This document shows, piece after piece, positions 50,459 to 59,980 of a stretch of 64,000 bases of DNA. This DNA is from Nocardia terpenica. GTDB lineage: Bacteria; Actinomycetota; Actinomycetes; Mycobacteriales; Mycobacteriaceae. Within the stretch, counting starts at the first letter, position 1. Each line of letters opens with the position of its first letter. Position numbers and translations under genes: made by a program. The notes below the pieces were generated by a model. The model was not told the DNA's origin. It did not search any database and worked only from the letters and a program-made list of their open reading frames with translations. The DNA lies in the NCBI RefSeq assembly GCF_013186535.1, contig NZ_JABMCZ010000003.1, positions 372,001-436,000 on the forward strand, given 5' to 3'.

Positions 50459-51649
50459 TGCCTTGTCACGCAACCTTCGGTAGGTAATCGGGTCGCCGGA
50501 TCTTGGAGCCGACAGCGAAGTTGCGGACAGGTCCGGCGTGCTGGTTACGCCAGCGGATGTAGTCGCCGATGACCGCGTCCTGCTCGTCATGGCTGCGGTG
50601 ATCGGTACCGTTCAGCGCGAAGTAGCGCAGGGCGGCGAACTCGCATTCGATGCGGTTCAGCCATGAGGAGTAGGTCGGCAGGAACACCAACTCGATCTGG
50701 TTGGCGGCGCACCACTCTCGCACCTCACGCCGTTTGTGGACCGAGTAGTTGTCGCAGATCAGGTACAACTTCTCGCCCGCCCAGCGGGCCCGCAAGGTCT
50801 TGAGGAAGGCCAGAAATTCGGTCCAGCGTTTGCGGTCACGGATCCGGTAGTACAACTGCCCGCTGCGCAGGTCCAGGGCGCCGAGCATGTGCCGCACGCC
50901 TTGGGTTCTGTTGTAGGTCGCTCGCAGCCGCTTGGGCCGGCGACGCGTGAACCAGCCGCGACCGGGCCGCGGCTGCAGATTCAACGGACCGAACTCGTCC
51001 ACACAGATCACGCGCCCGTCTGCGGGTGGATGGTCGTAGAGGTCGAGCACCCGGTTCATCTTCTCGGTGAACTCGGGATCGTTGCTGGCCTTCCAGGTTT
51101 TGGTAGCCTGCCACGACACCCCACCGGCCTTCAGGATCCTGCGCAGCGTCTCGCGGCTGATTTCGGCGATCCTGTTGACCGCCAATACCTCTCGCAGTTT
51201 CGACAGGCTCCACGTCGTGAACGGCCAGCCTAGATCGAGGGGGCAGCACCGGGCGATCCGACAGATCCGATCACGCATCGCCTGATCGGTCTTCGCCGGT
51301 CTGCCCCCTCTCCATTTTGGGTCGAGCGCCTCGAAGCCCTTCTCGTTGAAATCGTGGATCACTTGCCGCACATACGATTCCGATACTTGCATCAGCTTCG
51401 CGATGAACCCGACCGGCTGATGCTGCGCCGAGGCCATCACCACCACCGCCCGCCGCATCCGCACTGGTTGCTTGCTGCGCCGGGCGATCTGGGCCAGCTT
51501 GCGACCCTCCTGCGGGGTCACCGCTCTGACGAACACATCCGGCTTCCGAGCCACCGGCACCACCTCCGCCAGGCAGCATCACCGGCCGACCAGTGGCGAG
51601 CAACCCGACACCCCGACGATTAACGCATCAACCTTTCCGGACGAGGCAC
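50458..51649. mobile_element. Complete IS630-family insertion sequence
   Basis: 1192 bp. Ends are GTGCCTTGTCACG and the inverted GTGCCTCGTCCGG (three mismatches in 13), flanked by TA on both sides, the target duplication of IS630/Tc1. The left TA plus the first G rebuild the stop codon TAG of the holin-like gene, and the right TA is followed by G in the same way, so the insertion kept the stop. It looks intact. Confidence 0.93.
50466..51563 (-). CDS. IS630-family transposase
   Basis: 365 aa. N-terminal HTH (PVGFIAKLMQVSESYVRQVI) then second HTH. The DDE triad: VICVDEFGPLNL (D), YLICDNYSVHKRREV (D), PTYSSWLNRIECEFAAL (E). Length is full for the family. Single reading frame without frameshift, so probably functional. 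Confidence 0.95.
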   Translation of the reverse strand: MVPVARKPDVFVRAVTPQEGRKLAQIARRSKQPVRMRRAVVVMASAQHQPVGFIAKLMQVSESYVRQVIHDFNEKGFEALDPKWRGGRPAKTDQAMRDRICRIARCCPLDLGWPFTTWSLSKLREVLAVNRIAEISRETLRRILKAGGVSWQATKTWKASNDPEFTEKMNRVLDLYDHPPADGRVICVDEFGPLNLQPRPGRGWFTRRRPKRLRATYNRTQGVRHMLGALDLRSGQLYYRIRDRKRWTEFLAFLKTLRARWAGEKLYLICDNYSVHKRREVREWCAANQIELVFLPTYSSWLNRIECEFAALRYFALNGTDHRSHDEQDAVIGDYIRWRNQHAGPVRNFAVGSKIRRPDYLPKVA

Positions 51650-51669
51650 TAGCGGCCCGGCGGGTCCGC

Positions 51670-52539
51670 TCAGCCGATGCCGAGCGCGAGGGCGGTCAGG
51701 ATCGACCAGGCCAGCATGGCCAGGCCGGTATCGCGCAGGGAGGGAATCAATCCCGGGCCCTGCTGCCCGCCGCGCACCGGGGCGTTGGACCGCACCGCGA
51801 GCGGGATCGCCAGCAGCCCGGCCAGCGCCCACGGGGTGCGGACCACCAGCAGCAGCGAGGCCACGAACGGCACCACCATGAGCGCCAGATGCAGTGTGCG
51901 GGTGCGGGTGTCGCCGAGCCGGACGGCGAGGGTGGTCTTGCCGGACACCGAATCGGTCGGGATGTCGCGCAGATTGTTGGTGACCAGCACCGCGCTGGAG
52001 AACGCGCCGACCGCGACCGCGCCGACCAGGCCCGCCCAGTCGATCCGCTCGGCCTGCACGAATTCGGTACCGAGCACCGCGATCAGGCCGAAGAACACGA
52101 ACACGGCGATCTCGCCGAAACCGCTGTAGCCGTACGGCTTTCGGCCGCCGGTGTAGAACCAGGCCCCGGCCAGGCAGACCGCGCCGACCAGCAGCAGCCA
52201 CCAGGCGGTGGTCAGCGCCAGGACCAGGCCGAAGACCGCGCCCACCGTCAGGCTCGCGACGGCCGCGCCGCGCACCGCCGCGGGGCTCGCCAGCCCCGAC
52301 CCGACCAGCCGCAGCGGCCCGACCCGATTGTCGTCGGTGCCGCGGATGCCGTCGGAATAGTCGTTGGCGTAGTTCACCCCGACGATCAGCGCCAGCGACA
52401 CCAGCAGGCTGAGCAGCGCCTTCCACCACACCGCCCCGCCCAGCGAGGCGGCCGCGCCGGTGCCGACGAAGATCGGGGCGATGGCGTTGGGAAGGGTGCG
52501 CGGGCGGGCGCCTTCGAGCCATTGTGCTGCACTAGCCAT
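51670..52539 (-). CDS. menA: 1,4-dihydroxy-2-naphthoate prenyltransferase
   Basis: 289 aa, UbiA family, about eight membrane helices. VGVNYANDYSDGIRGTDDNR holds the first Asp-rich motif and VTNNLRDIPTDSVSGKTTLA the second, which bind prenyl diphosphate via Mg2+. It attaches the isoprenoid tail to dihydroxynaphthoate. ATG at MASAAQWLEGARPRTLPNAI. Confidence 0.95.
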   Translation of the reverse strand: MASAAQWLEGARPRTLPNAIAPIFVGTGAAASLGGAVWWKALLSLLVSLALIVGVNYANDYSDGIRGTDDNRVGPLRLVGSGLASPAAVRGAAVASLTVGAVFGLVLALTTAWWLLLVGAVCLAGAWFYTGGRKPYGYSGFGEIAVFVFFGLIAVLGTEFVQAERIDWAGLVGAVAVGAFSSAVLVTNNLRDIPTDSVSGKTTLAVRLGDTRTRTLHLALMVVPFVASLLLVVRTPWALAGLLAIPLAVRSNAPVRGGQQGPGLIPSLRDTGLAMLAWSILTALALGIG

Positions 52540-52993
52540 GATCGGCAGCCTAATCTGCGCTCGGGACTCGGCAACCGCCCGCAGGGTGGCCGGGCCCTTC
52601 TCGAGGTCGCGGCCGACCATCCGATCCCTCGGCACGATGCCGCTCGGGACGTCTGTTCGATTGCCTTCCAGGGCCTTTCGAAGCCGATGCGGAGGCCGAC
52701 CGCGTCGGCGACGGCGGTGGTCCGGGCCGGGTCCGCGGCGATCGCCGTCTGCCGGTCGACCTCGGATACGGACACCGGCGGAGCGTAGGCGAACAATGGG
52801 GACCGACGGCGGGCAACGCGCGCCGGATAATGACTCGACCGCCCATCTACGATTGCGACAGCATGTTTCCTGATCACAGCGGTTCCCGCAGCGCCGCGCC
52901 GCAGCCCGCGCGCGGTTGCGCCGACGCCCGGGGACGTGAGCTATGTGGCCGTGCGGGTGGTCGGGATGCGATCGAATCTTCGGGGGCGAGGCC
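52540..52993. other. 454-bp region between menA and the AfsR-like gene
   Basis: Divergent promoter region. Open frames exist on the minus strand but none looks like a known protein. No repeat or RNA gene recognised. Confidence 0.4.
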
Positions 52994-55900
52994 GTGATTG
53001 ATTCTGCGGGGGACGGGGCGGTGGCCGAATCCGGGAAGGCGGTCGGCCCTGCGGGACACGAGGCCGTGCGTGTGGGTCTGCTGGGGGTGATCGCGGTCGG
53101 CCGCGGCGGCGAGCTGGTCGCCCTGCCGGGAGCGCGGGCGCGATTGCTGGTGGCGGCGCTGGCGGCGCACCCGGGGCGGAGCCGGAGCGCGCAGTCGCTC
53201 ATCGATGACGTGTGGGGCGAGCAGCCGCCGCGGGCGCCGATGAATGCGCTGCACACACAGGTGTCGCGATTGCGCGCGGCGCTGCCGGAGGGGGCGTTGG
53301 AGATCGGGCCCGCCGGGTATCGGCTGGCACTGCGGGAGGACGAGGTCGATCTCACGCTGGCACGGCGGCTGGAGCGGCAGGCCCGGGAGCTGCATGCCGC
53401 GGGGGATCATCGCGGCTGTGTGGAGTTGGTCACGCGGGCGCGCGGGCTGTGGCGGGGCGAGCCGGGGGCGGATCTGCCGCCCGGACCGGTCGCCGCGGAA
53501 CTGGCCGATCTCGCCGCCACCCGCTGGCACGCGCTCGACGAGCTGGAATCGGCCGCCCGGGAGGCGGCCGGTGATCTGGACGGCGCGGTGGCGATCGCGC
53601 GGCGCATCGTCGCGGGCCGCCCGTTCGACGAGCCCGCGCACGGCGTGCTCATGCGGCTGCTGGCCGCGTCCGGGCGCGGCACCGAGGCGCTGGACGTGTT
53701 CGCCGCGCTGCGCGGGCGGCTGGCCGCCGAACTCGGCACCGACCCGGGCCCGGCGCTGACGGCGCTGAATCTCGCGATCCTGCGCGGGGAACCGATGACG
53801 GTGGATGGGCGGTCCGCGGCTCCCGTGGGTACCGAGCGGCCCGCTCGATCGGAGCCTATCCAAAAGCCCGCGCCTGCAAAGGAATTCGAAGATTCCGCGC
53901 ATGCGACATCGAGCGCCGTCGGCCTGCGCGCGGCCCCGAATCCCCTGCTGGGCAGGGAGGCCGATCTGGCCGCGCTCACCGGTTCGGTGCGCACCGCCCG
54001 CGTCACCACCGTGCTCGGACCCGGCGGCACCGGTAAGACACGGGTGGCCAACGAGCTGGGTGCGCGCGCGGCGACGGAACGAGCCGTGGTGCTGGTCGAA
54101 TTGGCCTCGCTGCGAGCCGATCCCGACGATATCGACGGCACCCGCGCGGATATCGAGGCGGCGATCAGCGCTACCCTCGGCGTCGGGGAGATCGGCCGCG
54201 ACAATGCCGCGGTGCGCCGCAACCGGGCGCTGGACTCCCGCCGCCGACTGCGAGACGCGTTGAACACCAGGCCGATTCTGCTGATCCTGGACAACTGCGA
54301 GCACCTCGTCGACGCGGTCGCGGACGTGGTCGCCGATCTGGTCGGCGCCTGCGATCAGCTGACCGTGCTCACCACCAGCCGATCCCCGTTGGCCATCACC
54401 GCCGAGACCGTCTACCCGTTGCCGCCCTTGGCCATCGACGCGCACGGCTCACCGGCGACCGAGCTGTTCGTGGCCCGGGCCCGCGCGGTGCGCCCGTCGG
54501 TCCGGCTGGATCCGGAGGTGGTGGCGCGGCTGTGCCGCACCCTGGACGGCCTGCCGCTGGCCATCGAACTGGCCGCCGCGCGGGTGCGGACCATGAGCGT
54601 GGAGGAGATCGAGACCCGCCTCGAACACCGATTCGCCCTGCTGCGCAGCGGCGATCGCAGCTCCCCGGAACGACACCGCACCCTGCACGCGGTGATCGAG
54701 TGGAGCTGGAACCTGCTCGACGAGCCGCAGCGCATCGCCCTGCGCAGGCTGTGCCGGTTCCCGGCCGGATTCACCCTCGCCGCAGCCGAAGTCGTGGCGG
54801 GTGGCCCGGAGGTCGGTGAGGTGGACGCGGCCGTCGACGGGCTGGTGAGCCAGTCCATGCTGACCGTCCTCGAGGACGACGACGCCGGGGCGGTCCGCTA
54901 CCGAATGCTGGAGACCGTGCGGGAATTCGGGGAGGAACGGCTCGCCGCCGCCGCGGAGGCCGACGCGGTCATGGCCCGAATGGCGCTGTGGGCCAGGGAT
55001 TTCGCCCTCGATGCCGCGGGGCGGTACCCGACCGACGAACAGGTCCGCGTGGTGCTGTCGGTCGGGACCGAGCTCGACAATCTGCTGGCCGCGCTGCGGT
55101 ACGCCATCGATCGCGGCGACGGCCGGACGGTCTACACCGTCTTTCCGATCGTCGCCGCGCTGTGGATGGTCCGCGGGGCGCATGCGGAGCTGGTGAGCTG
55201 GCTGCCGAGGATTCTCGCTGTGCCGCAACCGGTTCCGCGGCCCGACACGATCGACGCCGAGCTGCAGGTGCTGTCCTGCGTGATCATGTGTATGCACCTG
55301 TTCTACTCCGGCGACGTGCACCGGGAGATCGCCGCGGTGCGCGTGCGGGCCCGCCGGTTGCTGCGGTCGGGTGTCGTCCTGACGCCCATCGCCCGCTTCG
55401 CCGCCGAGATGGTGTGCACCGAACCCGATTTCATCAGGGGCGCCCGCAAACTCACCGCGGGCACGCGGTCGCCGGACAATCTCGTCCGCGCGGTGTCGCT
55501 GCTGGTGCGAGCCAATCTGCGGGAGAATATGGGCGATGTCCGTGGCTCGCTGCGTGATTCGTTGCGCGCCATGGAGATGCCGGTCTTCGAGCACGTCTGG
55601 GGCACCGCGATGCTGTGCCAGCACCTGGGGCAGCTGGCGTCGCAGACCGCTCGCTACGCGGAGTCGACCGAGTACTACCGCCGTGCCGTGGAGGCCCAGC
55701 TTCTGTTGCGCGCCCACGACGAGAGCGTCGAGACCCGCAGCTTCCTGGCCTGGTCGCTGATCGGTGCGGGCGAGTACGACCGGGCACAGCGCGAATTGGA
55801 GTTCGCGGGTCGTTTCGTCGACGGCGGCGCCGCACCCGACGACCCGGTGCTGCGGCCCAATCATCGGCGGGCCGCCGTGCAGGCGGGGTGGGCCGAATTG

Positions 55901-56407
55901 GCCTTCGCCCGAGGGGATGTCGAGGTCGGGCTGCGGCGCGGGCGCGACACCCTCGCCCTGCTGGCGTGGCCCACCGACCATCCCGGCCCCGGTCCGGGCG
56001 ACATCATGGGCGCGTGCGGGGTGCTCGACCAGCACATCCTGTACGGCCGCCTGGACGCGGTGCCCGACCTGCCCTGCCAGATCATGACGGTGGCGCTCGG
56101 GCGCCTGGTCCAGTTCTGGGATCTGCCGCAGATCGGCATGGTGGCCGCCGCCATCGGCTCGTATCTCGCCGCGCGAGAACAGGATCCGGAGATCGCCCGG
56201 GAACTGCTGGTGCTGGCCGAACGCACCGTCGCCCGGCAGGACATCCCGTCGATGCGGCTGTCGCGGCACCTGGACCTGCATCGCGCCACGCTCGGCGAGG
56301 AGGAACTGGCCGCCGCGCGGCGCTCGGTGGCCAGCCTCGGCCGCCGCCGCTGCGCAGACCGCATCATGACCCTCCTCGCCGAGATAAACACCCGAATGTG
56401 CGAATGA
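52994..56407 (+). CDS. AfsR/SARP-type regulator with BTAD and NB-ARC domains
   Basis: 1137 aa. N-terminal OmpR-like winged helix (VRVGLLGVIAVGRGGELVAL, RSAQSLIDDVWGEQPPRAPM, LRAALPEGALEIGPAGYRL), a BTAD domain (about 110-255), an NB-ARC ATPase with Walker A VLGPGGTGKTRVANELG and Walker B ILLILDNCEHLVDAVAD, the LPLAIELAAARVRTMS motif, and a long C-terminal helical-repeat part. Such proteins control secondary metabolism or morphology. GTG start with GGGGGCGAGG upstream. Confidence 0.9.
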   Translation: MIDSAGDGAVAESGKAVGPAGHEAVRVGLLGVIAVGRGGELVALPGARARLLVAALAAHPGRSRSAQSLIDDVWGEQPPRAPMNALHTQVSRLRAALPEGALEIGPAGYRLALREDEVDLTLARRLERQARELHAAGDHRGCVELVTRARGLWRGEPGADLPPGPVAAELADLAATRWHALDELESAAREAAGDLDGAVAIARRIVAGRPFDEPAHGVLMRLLAASGRGTEALDVFAALRGRLAAELGTDPGPALTALNLAILRGEPMTVDGRSAAPVGTERPARSEPIQKPAPAKEFEDSAHATSSAVGLRAAPNPLLGREADLAALTGSVRTARVTTVLGPGGTGKTRVANELGARAATERAVVLVELASLRADPDDIDGTRADIEAAISATLGVGEIGRDNAAVRRNRALDSRRRLRDALNTRPILLILDNCEHLVDAVADVVADLVGACDQLTVLTTSRSPLAITAETVYPLPPLAIDAHGSPATELFVARARAVRPSVRLDPEVVARLCRTLDGLPLAIELAAARVRTMSVEEIETRLEHRFALLRSGDRSSPERHRTLHAVIEWSWNLLDEPQRIALRRLCRFPAGFTLAAAEVVAGGPEVGEVDAAVDGLVSQSMLTVLEDDDAGAVRYRMLETVREFGEERLAAAAEADAVMARMALWARDFALDAAGRYPTDEQVRVVLSVGTELDNLLAALRYAIDRGDGRTVYTVFPIVAALWMVRGAHAELVSWLPRILAVPQPVPRPDTIDAELQVLSCVIMCMHLFYSGDVHREIAAVRVRARRLLRSGVVLTPIARFAAEMVCTEPDFIRGARKLTAGTRSPDNLVRAVSLLVRANLRENMGDVRGSLRDSLRAMEMPVFEHVWGTAMLCQHLGQLASQTARYAESTEYYRRAVEAQLLLRAHDESVETRSFLAWSLIGAGEYDRAQRELEFAGRFVDGGAAPDDPVLRPNHRRAAVQAGWAELAFARGDVEVGLRRGRDTLALLAWPTDHPGPGPGDIMGACGVLDQHILYGRLDAVPDLPCQIMTVALGRLVQFWDLPQIGMVAAAIGSYLAAREQDPEIARELLVLAERTVARQDIPSMRLSRHLDLHRATLGEEELAAARRSVASLGRRRCADRIMTLLAEINTRMCE

Positions 56408-56487
56408 GCATGCCCGCCAACCGGTCTCCGATCGGCGGGCACCCGCACCCCTCGTCATCCCGGTACATTTTCGCCCCCATGTTCCCG

Positions 56488-56756
56488 GCATGCCTTCCCC
56501 ACGCCCCCGGTACGCCTTCCCCATGTTCCCGACATGCCTTCCTCATGTCTCCAGCGTGCCTTCCCCATGTTCCCGGCGTGCCTTCCTCATGTCTCCGGCG
56601 TGCCTTCCTCATGTCTCCGGCGTGCCTTCCTCATGTCTCCGGGGTGCCTTCCTCATGTTCCCGGGGTGCCTTCCTCATGTTCCCGGGGTGCCTTCCTCAT
56701 GTTCCCGGCGTGCCTTCTCCATGTTCCCGGCATGCTTTTGGCCGGGATCACGCCCG
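56488..56756. repeat. Eleven-unit 22-bp tandem array plus hairpin
   Basis: Eleven units of 22 bp, typical unit GCGTGCCTTCCTCATGTCTCCG or GGGTGCCTTCCTCATGTTCC(CG), followed by the hairpin CCCGGC ATGCTTTT GGCCGGGA. It fills most of the gap between the convergent regulator and ABC permease genes; the hairpin runs a few bases into the permease 3' end. Variants cluster in blocks, as expected from slippage. Confidence 0.9.
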
Positions 56757-57587
56757 CCGCATATACGCCCGCACGGTCAGCGGCGCGAAAATCACGATCA
56801 CCACAACGGACCCGATCAGCGACCACACCAGTTTGCTGGTGAAGAGGTTGTGGTTCATCAGTTCTCGGCAGGTGTCGACCATGTAGTAGACCGGGTTGAC
56901 CTTGTTCAGGCCCTGTAGCCAGCCCGGCATCGTGTTCACCGGGACGAAGGCGCCGGACATGAAGGTCAGCGGGAACATGATCATCATCGAGACGCCCTGC
57001 ACCGCGGGCGCGCTCTTGCCGGTGACGCCGACCAGCGCCCAGATCCAGCTGACCGCGAACGAGCAGAACACCACCACCGCACCGGCGACCAGCACGCCGA
57101 TCACGCCGCCCGCGGGCCGATAGCCCAGGATCAGCCCCATCACGACGGTGAGCGCGGTGGCGATGCCGTAGCGCACCATATCGGCGATCAGCGCGCCCGA
57201 CAGCGCCGAAATGCGGGCGATGGGAAGGGATTTGAACCGGTCGAAGACGCCCTTGTCCATATCCTCGCGCAACTGGGTGCCGGTCACGACCGAGGTCATC
57301 ACCACGGTCTGCACCAGGATGCCCGGAATCAGGATGGGCAGATAGTCGTGCACGCTGCCGCCGATCTTCCCGCCGAAGATGTAGGCGAACAGCGCCGTGA
57401 ACAGGATCGGCTGGATCGTGACGTCGAACAGCTGCTCCGGATTGTGCTTGATCTTGAGGATGCCGCGGTAGGCCATCGTCAGCGAATTCGCCACGGTCTG
57501 GCGGAATCCGATGTGATTGCGGGCGTCGGGAATCGCGGCGCGGGCCGCATGGCGTCCCGCGGTGGGGGCGGTCATGGTCGTGGTCAT
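56748..57587 (-). CDS. ABC-2 type exporter permease (DrrB-like)
   Basis: 279 aa, six membrane helices. HNPEQLFDVTIQPILFTALF, LREDMDKGVFDRFKSLPIAR and FPLTFMSGAFVPVNTMPGWL are typical ABC-2 permease motifs of the daunorubicin resistance type. Exports a lipid or drug with the ATPase gene upstream, whose stop overlaps its ATG by four bases. Confidence 0.93.
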   Translation of the reverse strand: MTTTMTAPTAGRHAARAAIPDARNHIGFRQTVANSLTMAYRGILKIKHNPEQLFDVTIQPILFTALFAYIFGGKIGGSVHDYLPILIPGILVQTVVMTSVVTGTQLREDMDKGVFDRFKSLPIARISALSGALIADMVRYGIATALTVVMGLILGYRPAGGVIGVLVAGAVVVFCSFAVSWIWALVGVTGKSAPAVQGVSMMIMFPLTFMSGAFVPVNTMPGWLQGLNKVNPVYYMVDTCRELMNHNLFTSKLVWSLIGSVVVIVIFAPLTVRAYMRRA

Positions 57588-58594
57588 GCCGCGCTCCTTT
57601 CGGTGTCGGTGTGCTCGGATTCGGCGCCGTGCCCGGTCAGGGCGAAGAACACCTCGTCCAGGCTGGGCTTGCTGACGGTGATCTCGTCGACGTGAATGTC
57701 GTGGTCGCGCAACCGGATCAGCAGATCGGTGGTGACGCTCGGGTCGCTCAGCGGCGCGGTGATGCGGCCCGCCTCGGGGGTGATACCGGCCTCGACGAGC
57801 CGTCCCGCGGCGCGCGAGAGGAACTCGCCGATCAGCGAGCACGCCTGCTCCAGCCGGGCCGGATCGGCGAGGGTGAGGTGCAGCGCCGACAGGCCGACCG
57901 AGCGCTTGAGCTCGTCGGAGGTGCCGTCGGCGATGACCTTGCCGCGGTCGATCACCGCGATCCGGTCGGCGAGCTGATCGGCCTCGTCCAGGTACTGCGT
58001 GGTGAGCAGCACGGTCGCGCCCTCGCGGACCAGGCGGCGGATGGTCTCCCACATCTGGGCGCGGGTGCGCGGGTCCAGGCCGGTGGTCGGCTCGTCCAGG
58101 AACAGCAGCGGCGGGGTGGCGATCAGGCTGGCGGCCAGGTCGAGTCGCCGCCGCATGCCGCCGGAGAAGTTCTCCAGCGCCTTGTCGGCGGCCTCGGTCA
58201 GCCCGAACTCCTCCAGCAGCTCGCCCGCCTTGCGCCGGGCCTCGGCGCGGCTCAGGCCGAGCAGGCGGGAGAAGATCACCAGATTCTCGGTGGCGGTGAG
58301 CTTTTCGTCGACCGAGGCGTACTGCCCGGTGACGCCGATCAGCGACCGCACCGCGGTGGGTTCGGCCACCACGTCGCGGCCGAAGACGCGGGCGCTGCCC
58401 CCGTCCGGGCGCAGCAGGGTGGCCAGCATGCGGATGGTGGTGGTCTTCCCGGCTCCGTTGGGCCCGAGCACGCCGTACACCGCGCCCTGCGGCACCGCCA
58501 GGCTGACCCCGTCCACGGCCCGCTGCTCCCCGAAGACCTTGACCAGCCCGTCCGCCTCGATGGCGGGTGCATCGGCAGGTGCATGAGAATTCAT
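57584..58594 (-). CDS. ABC transporter ATP-binding protein (DrrA-like)
   Basis: 336 aa. Walker A GVLGPNGAGKTTTIRML, signature ENFSGGMRRRLDLAASL, Walker B LLFLDEPTTGLDPRTRAQ. The C-terminal domain (from about 220) includes SVGLSALHLTLADP and ends DEVFFALTGH, the DrrA family end motif. Forms an efflux pair with the permease; substrate unknown. Confidence 0.93.
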   Translation of the reverse strand: MNSHAPADAPAIEADGLVKVFGEQRAVDGVSLAVPQGAVYGVLGPNGAGKTTTIRMLATLLRPDGGSARVFGRDVVAEPTAVRSLIGVTGQYASVDEKLTATENLVIFSRLLGLSRAEARRKAGELLEEFGLTEAADKALENFSGGMRRRLDLAASLIATPPLLFLDEPTTGLDPRTRAQMWETIRRLVREGATVLLTTQYLDEADQLADRIAVIDRGKVIADGTSDELKRSVGLSALHLTLADPARLEQACSLIGEFLSRAAGRLVEAGITPEAGRITAPLSDPSVTTDLLIRLRDHDIHVDEITVSKPSLDEVFFALTGHGAESEHTDTERSAA

Positions 58595-58671
58595 GCCCCT
58601 ACGGTGAAACGCCCGCCTTGCACGCCCCTTGCATCCCTATTGCGTCCACACACAAGACGTCGAGCACTCAT

Positions 58672-58733
58672 GGTCCCGGCGTGCTCTTGGCCGGGACCTC
58701 ACGCAAGGTCCCGGCCAAAAGCACGCCGGGACC
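58672..58733. repeat. Two opposed GTCCCGGC hairpins
   Basis: GGTCCCGGC...GCCGGGACC occurs twice, the first with a GTGCTCTTG loop and the second with CAAAAGCAC, i.e. the two copies are inverted relative to each other. They lie 8-10 bases apart between the start of the ABC operon and the menE stop. Confidence 0.85.
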
Positions 58734-58743
58734 AGGGGCGGGG

Positions 58744-59904
58744 CTAATGCGTGGTGTCGGCCAGCAGGTGCTCGCGCAGTTTCATGCGGTCGGGCTTGCC
58801 CGGGCCGCGCATCGGGATCTCGTCGACGACGGCGAGTTCGCGGGGGGCGGCGATGGGGTCGAGGTCGGCGATGACGTGTTCGCGGAGCTCGTCGAGGGTG
58901 GGGACGGAGCCGGGGGTGGGGACCACGGCGACCGCGACGCGCTGGCCGAGGCGCTCGTCGGGCAGGCCCAGCACCACGCACTCGCTGATCGCCGGGTGGG
59001 TGGCGAGCACGGCCTCGACCACCTGCGGGATCACCAGCAGGCCGCCGGTGGAGATGGCCTCGTCCAGGCGGCCGGTCACGGTGAGCACGCCGTCCTCGTA
59101 GGTGCCCGCGTCCTCGGTGCGGAACCAGCCGGGCTCGACGAAGGCCGGATGATCGGGCAGGCCGCGGTAGCCCTTGGCGAGCATGGCGCCGCCCAGCAGC
59201 ACCCGGCCGTCCTCGATGCGGACCAGGGCGCCGTCCAGCGGCACGCCGTCGTACACGCAGCCGCCGCAGGTCTCGCTCATGCCGTAGGTGCGGACCACGT
59301 TGATCCCGGCCGCGTGCGCGCGTTCCAGCACCGGCCTCGGGGTGGCCGCGCCACCGACCAGCACCGCGTCCAGGTCCGCCAGCGCCTCCGCGGCCGCGGG
59401 TTCGTCCAGGGCCTTGATCAGCTGGGTGGGCACCAGCGAGGTGTAGCGGCGCGGGCCGGTCATGCCCGACACCGCGGTCGCCAGCCCGCCCGGCAGGAAG
59501 CCGTCGGTAACGTCGAGCACCACCGGCTCGCTGCCGGACAGGATGCTGCGCAGCAGCACCTGGATACCGGCGATGTGGTGGGTCGGCAGGGCCAGCAGCC
59601 ACTGCCCCGGGCCGCCGAGCCGGGCGTGGGTGGCGTCGCCGCTGGCGCGCAGGGCGGCGGAGCTCAGCATGGTGCCCTTGGGCACGCCGGTGGTTCCCGA
59701 GGTGGTGACGACCAGCGCCACGTCGTCCTCGATCGGCTCGCCGGGGCGCAGCGCGTTGGACAGCCGGTGGGATTCGCGGCGGTCACCGGTCGGCACCGGG
59801 AGCCAGGCCGGACCGCTGCCGTCCAGGGCGTCCCGTAAATGCGGCATAACGTCACCCACCGCGGCTCCGGTGGGCATGGGGAGGGTCCGCAGGGTGGTGC
59901 TCAC
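58744..59904 (-). CDS. menE: o-Succinylbenzoate--CoA ligase
   Basis: 386 aa, ANL superfamily. TTSGTTGVPKGTMLSSAALR is the AMP-binding P-loop, RTYGMSETCGGCVYDG the A5 motif, GWFRTEDAGTYEDG the A7 motif, GRLDEAISTGG the hinge and RGPGKPDRMKLREHL the catalytic Lys end. Shorter than most ligases, as usual for MenE of this group. Activates o-succinylbenzoate in menaquinone synthesis. Confidence 0.93.
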   Translation of the reverse strand: MSTTLRTLPMPTGAAVGDVMPHLRDALDGSGPAWLPVPTGDRRESHRLSNALRPGEPIEDDVALVVTTSGTTGVPKGTMLSSAALRASGDATHARLGGPGQWLLALPTHHIAGIQVLLRSILSGSEPVVLDVTDGFLPGGLATAVSGMTGPRRYTSLVPTQLIKALDEPAAAEALADLDAVLVGGAATPRPVLERAHAAGINVVRTYGMSETCGGCVYDGVPLDGALVRIEDGRVLLGGAMLAKGYRGLPDHPAFVEPGWFRTEDAGTYEDGVLTVTGRLDEAISTGGLLVIPQVVEAVLATHPAISECVVLGLPDERLGQRVAVAVVPTPGSVPTLDELREHVIADLDPIAAPRELAVVDEIPMRGPGKPDRMKLREHLLADTTH

Positions 59905-59980
59905 GTTGGCGATCGTGTCATGTCAGGGCCGACGACCCGCGAACGGGTCCGTGCTCCCTTCGGCTGCTCGGGGTCAGGGA

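Noticed and set aside
51670..53355. Minus-strand frame of 561 codons containing menA
   Set aside because: Only the C-terminal 289 residues are MenA; the upstream part is Arg/Ser/Pro-rich and overlaps the AfsR-like gene start.
56488..56729. CRISPR array
   Set aside because: Units are contiguous 22-bp repeats without unique spacers and there are no cas genes.
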